A stretch of DNA of 11,439 bases from an uncultured Clostridia bacterium (GTDB lineage: Bacteria > Bacillota > Clostridia > Oscillospirales > Acutalibacteraceae), in contig CAMBNE010000014.1 in assembly GCA_945868935.1 (NCBI GenBank), forward strand, positions 1 through 11,439, in the 5' to 3' direction. The position numbers were made by a program, and so were the translations under genes. The notes beneath the pieces were generated by a model. That model saw nothing but the letters and a program-made list of their open reading frames with translations, searched no databases and was not told the DNA's origin. Shown piece by piece: positions 7,736 through 11,439 of the stretch. How positions within the stretch are numbered: the first letter of the stretch is position 1; every line of letters begins with the position of its first letter.

Positions 7736-8699
7736 AAATTTCACGCAGCCTTTCTCTGATTGTGTCCGTACCTGTTCTGGTTCTTATGCCGCTTGCAATA
7801 ATGTGGATAACCTTCTTTTCAGTCTCACAGCCAAGGTAATATCCGAGCAGCGGCTCAGCACCTTCACTTGCACGCTTGCAGCTTTCCTTTGCAGTTTTAA
7901 TCAGCCTGTTGTCAACAAACCTTTCAAATGCAGACGGAGATTTTTTGTATTCGCTTATTGCTTCACCGCAGCCGTATTCGCTGTATTTTGAAAGCTCGTC
8001 AACAAGTGAATCAATGCCCTTTAAGGCGGCTTGAATTACCGAGCTTTTTCTGAAATCGTCAACATCGCACAAGGCTTTGAGCAGATAATCCATACTTGTG
8101 CCTGTGCGTGCGCTGCGCAGAGCAATTTTTATGTTGCTGTAAAAAACATAGGTTTTAAAATAAGTTTTAAGAAACTGCGAACTGAAGCTTTCGGCAGATG
8201 AAATCATCTTTTCCATAAGCGCTCTGTCAACCAGAGCGTCACTCATTCGTGCATCTCCCGTGTGGGCAAGCGTTTCGTAAGCCTCGTCAGCCGCTTTTGC
8301 AAGCCAGTCGGGGAGAAGTGAAAACTTCCTTTTTTCAACAGCCTCTTTGAGCGTTTCAACGCTGATTGTCAGGGGCGTTAAAATAAGCTCGCCGTAATCA
8401 CGGTCAGCCATTGTGCCCTTTAAAACAACCTTGAGATTGTGAACGTCGTTCTGATAGAAAAACGGATTGAAAATCTCAAAATCGGGAGCAACGCTTTTAA
8501 GGTAATCCCACATAGCTTTTGTGTGGCTGTCGATAATTTCCTCAACCGTTTTGCCGTCGCCGTAGCCTTTGTCGGACAAAAGCCTTGCAAGTTCGTATTC
8601 ATCCTTGCAGGCAAGCAGTCTGTCAATGTCGGCGCTTGTAAAAAGCGAGGTTTCCTTTGCACGTACGGAGCCTATGGAAAATTCATATGATAAAGCCAT
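7728..8699 (-). CDS. atpC: V-type ATP synthase/ATPase subunit C (rotor-to-ring socket)
   Basis: Subunit C (the d-like subunit of eukaryotic V-ATPases) is a funnel-shaped helical protein that couples the D/F shaft to the K ring. 323 residues, the usual length. The start MALSYEFSIGSVRAKETSLF and the following helix SADIDRLLACKDEYELARLL fit the family pattern (aromatic-rich start, then RxxExxLL). Further matches are FFYQNDVHNLKVVLKG near 80-95 and YLGCETEKKVIHIIASG near the C-terminus, where family members have a similar glutamate-containing helix. The ATG at 8699 is preceded by GGAGG (8706-8710) at a six-base spacing, and the E stop lies immediately before that. Sequence conservation in this family is low, so the assignment rests on the two ends plus operon position between E and F. 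Confidence 0.92.
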   Translation of the reverse strand: MALSYEFSIGSVRAKETSLFTSADIDRLLACKDEYELARLLSDKGYGDGKTVEEIIDSHTKAMWDYLKSVAPDFEIFNPFFYQNDVHNLKVVLKGTMADRDYGELILTPLTISVETLKEAVEKRKFSLLPDWLAKAADEAYETLAHTGDARMSDALVDRALMEKMISSAESFSSQFLKTYFKTYVFYSNIKIALRSARTGTSMDYLLKALCDVDDFRKSSVIQAALKGIDSLVDELSKYSEYGCGEAISEYKKSPSAFERFVDNRLIKTAKESCKRASEGAEPLLGYYLGCETEKKVIHIIASGIRTRTGTDTIRERLREIYG

Positions 8700-8710
8700 T
8701 GAATTCCTCC

Positions 8711-9292
8711 TTACTGTGCAAAAAGCTCACGGTTTATCAGGTCTTCGAGTTCGCCGCTTTTTTCGCTGATTATTGCGGCAAAGTCCATATTTTCTTCAAT
8801 ATCGCCGCATTTTAAGATAAATCCGCCTGAAATATCAGCCACAGTTTTGCTTACCGTTGCGTTCAGACCGATTTGTGAAAGCCTGTTTTCAAAGTCAGAG
8901 GGCAGGCGTGAAATATCCTTTGAATTTAGCATAATTTCACCTGATTTGCCGCTCAGCTTTGAAGCAAGCCTGTAAATTATTTCAAAATATTGCTTATCGT
9001 CAAGGCTTAAAAGATATTCAAGAATTTTTGACAGAGTAATGTCAATTTCCTTGCGGCGTCTTTTGAGCAAGGCATTTCTTACTGCAAGCTCTGCGCTGCT
9101 TTTTGATGACAAATTCATCTGCTTTACCCTGACTTCGGCTTTTTTAGCAATTTCGAGGGCTGCCTGTTCAGCCTGCGCTTTGCCGTCTTTAAGAATCTGC
9201 GAGCAGGTTTCTTCGGCTTTTGCGTTTATTGCTTTTATGTTTTCGTCGCAGTCTGATTTTATGCGGTCAAGAATTTTGTCGCCGCCGTTCAT
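8711..9292 (-). CDS. atpE: V-type ATP synthase/ATPase subunit E (peripheral stalk)
   Basis: E forms the peripheral stalk (stator) with subunit G/H and stops the A3B3 head from turning with the shaft. 193 residues, normal for the family. Residues 1-90 are a charged Ala/Lys/Glu-rich helix (for example AEQAALEIAKKAEVRVKQ), as expected for the stalk coiled coil. The C-terminal globular part has GGFILKCGDIEENMDF at 156-171, the best conserved motif of the family. ATG 9292 has AAAGGTG (9301-9307) eight bases upstream. The gene sits 30 bases after K and directly before C. Its obligatory stalk partner is not in the window. Confidence 0.94.
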   Translation of the reverse strand: MNGGDKILDRIKSDCDENIKAINAKAEETCSQILKDGKAQAEQAALEIAKKAEVRVKQMNLSSKSSAELAVRNALLKRRRKEIDITLSKILEYLLSLDDKQYFEIIYRLASKLSGKSGEIMLNSKDISRLPSDFENRLSQIGLNATVSKTVADISGGFILKCGDIEENMDFAAIISEKSGELEDLINRELFAQ

Positions 9293-9322
9293 ACAGACCC
9301 CACCTTTCTGTTCATATTTTTA

Positions 9323-11439
<2,117 letters not shown>

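Overview
The window suggests a Gram-positive, low-to-moderate G+C anaerobe of the Clostridia, probably an Oscillospiraceae/Ruminococcus-type gut bacterium. The grounds are strong AGGAGG-type ribosome binding sites, a ClpC (HSP100) with a UVR linker, a Firmicutes-style zinc-ribbon membrane protein and a bacterial V-type ATPase operon of the Enterococcus hirae Ntp kind. The taxonomic placement is inference; nothing in the window is a taxonomic marker.

Layout. (1) Positions 2-1387, + strand: the 3' half of clpC, cut by the left edge, with an intrinsic terminator just after it. (2) Positions 1460-1783: a gene-free gap whose first half is very A+T-rich and whose second half is richer in G+C and may be a structured leader or a dispersed repeat. 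(3) Positions 1784-3508, + strand: a clearly A+T-richer gene for a 574-residue multi-domain membrane protein of unknown function, with one zinc-binding motif at each end, three membrane helices and a tandem duplicated extracellular domain. (4) Positions 3534-3577: a bidirectional terminator between convergent transcription units. (5) Positions 11439 down to 3584, - strand: a V-type ATPase operon in the order I-K-E-C-F-A-B-D, with I cut by the right edge.

How the genes work together. A and B form the catalytic hexamer; D and F the central shaft; C joins the shaft to the membrane ring of K subunits; I holds the ion half-channels; E is one part of the peripheral stalk. The usual stalk partner of E (subunit G/H) is not seen and probably lies upstream of I, outside the window. 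K keeps every residue I recall as forming the Na+ site of E. hirae NtpK (L53, T56, Q57, Y60, Q106, E135 here), so the complex probably moves Na+ rather than H+. The eight genes are tightly packed, with three start/stop overlaps (I/K, C/F, A/B) and an A-subunit start that appears to be TTG, so one mRNA with translational coupling is likely. The operon promoter is not in the window.

No CRISPR array, tRNA, rRNA, transposase or phage gene was seen. The least understood items are the zinc-ribbon membrane protein and the sequence just in front of it.
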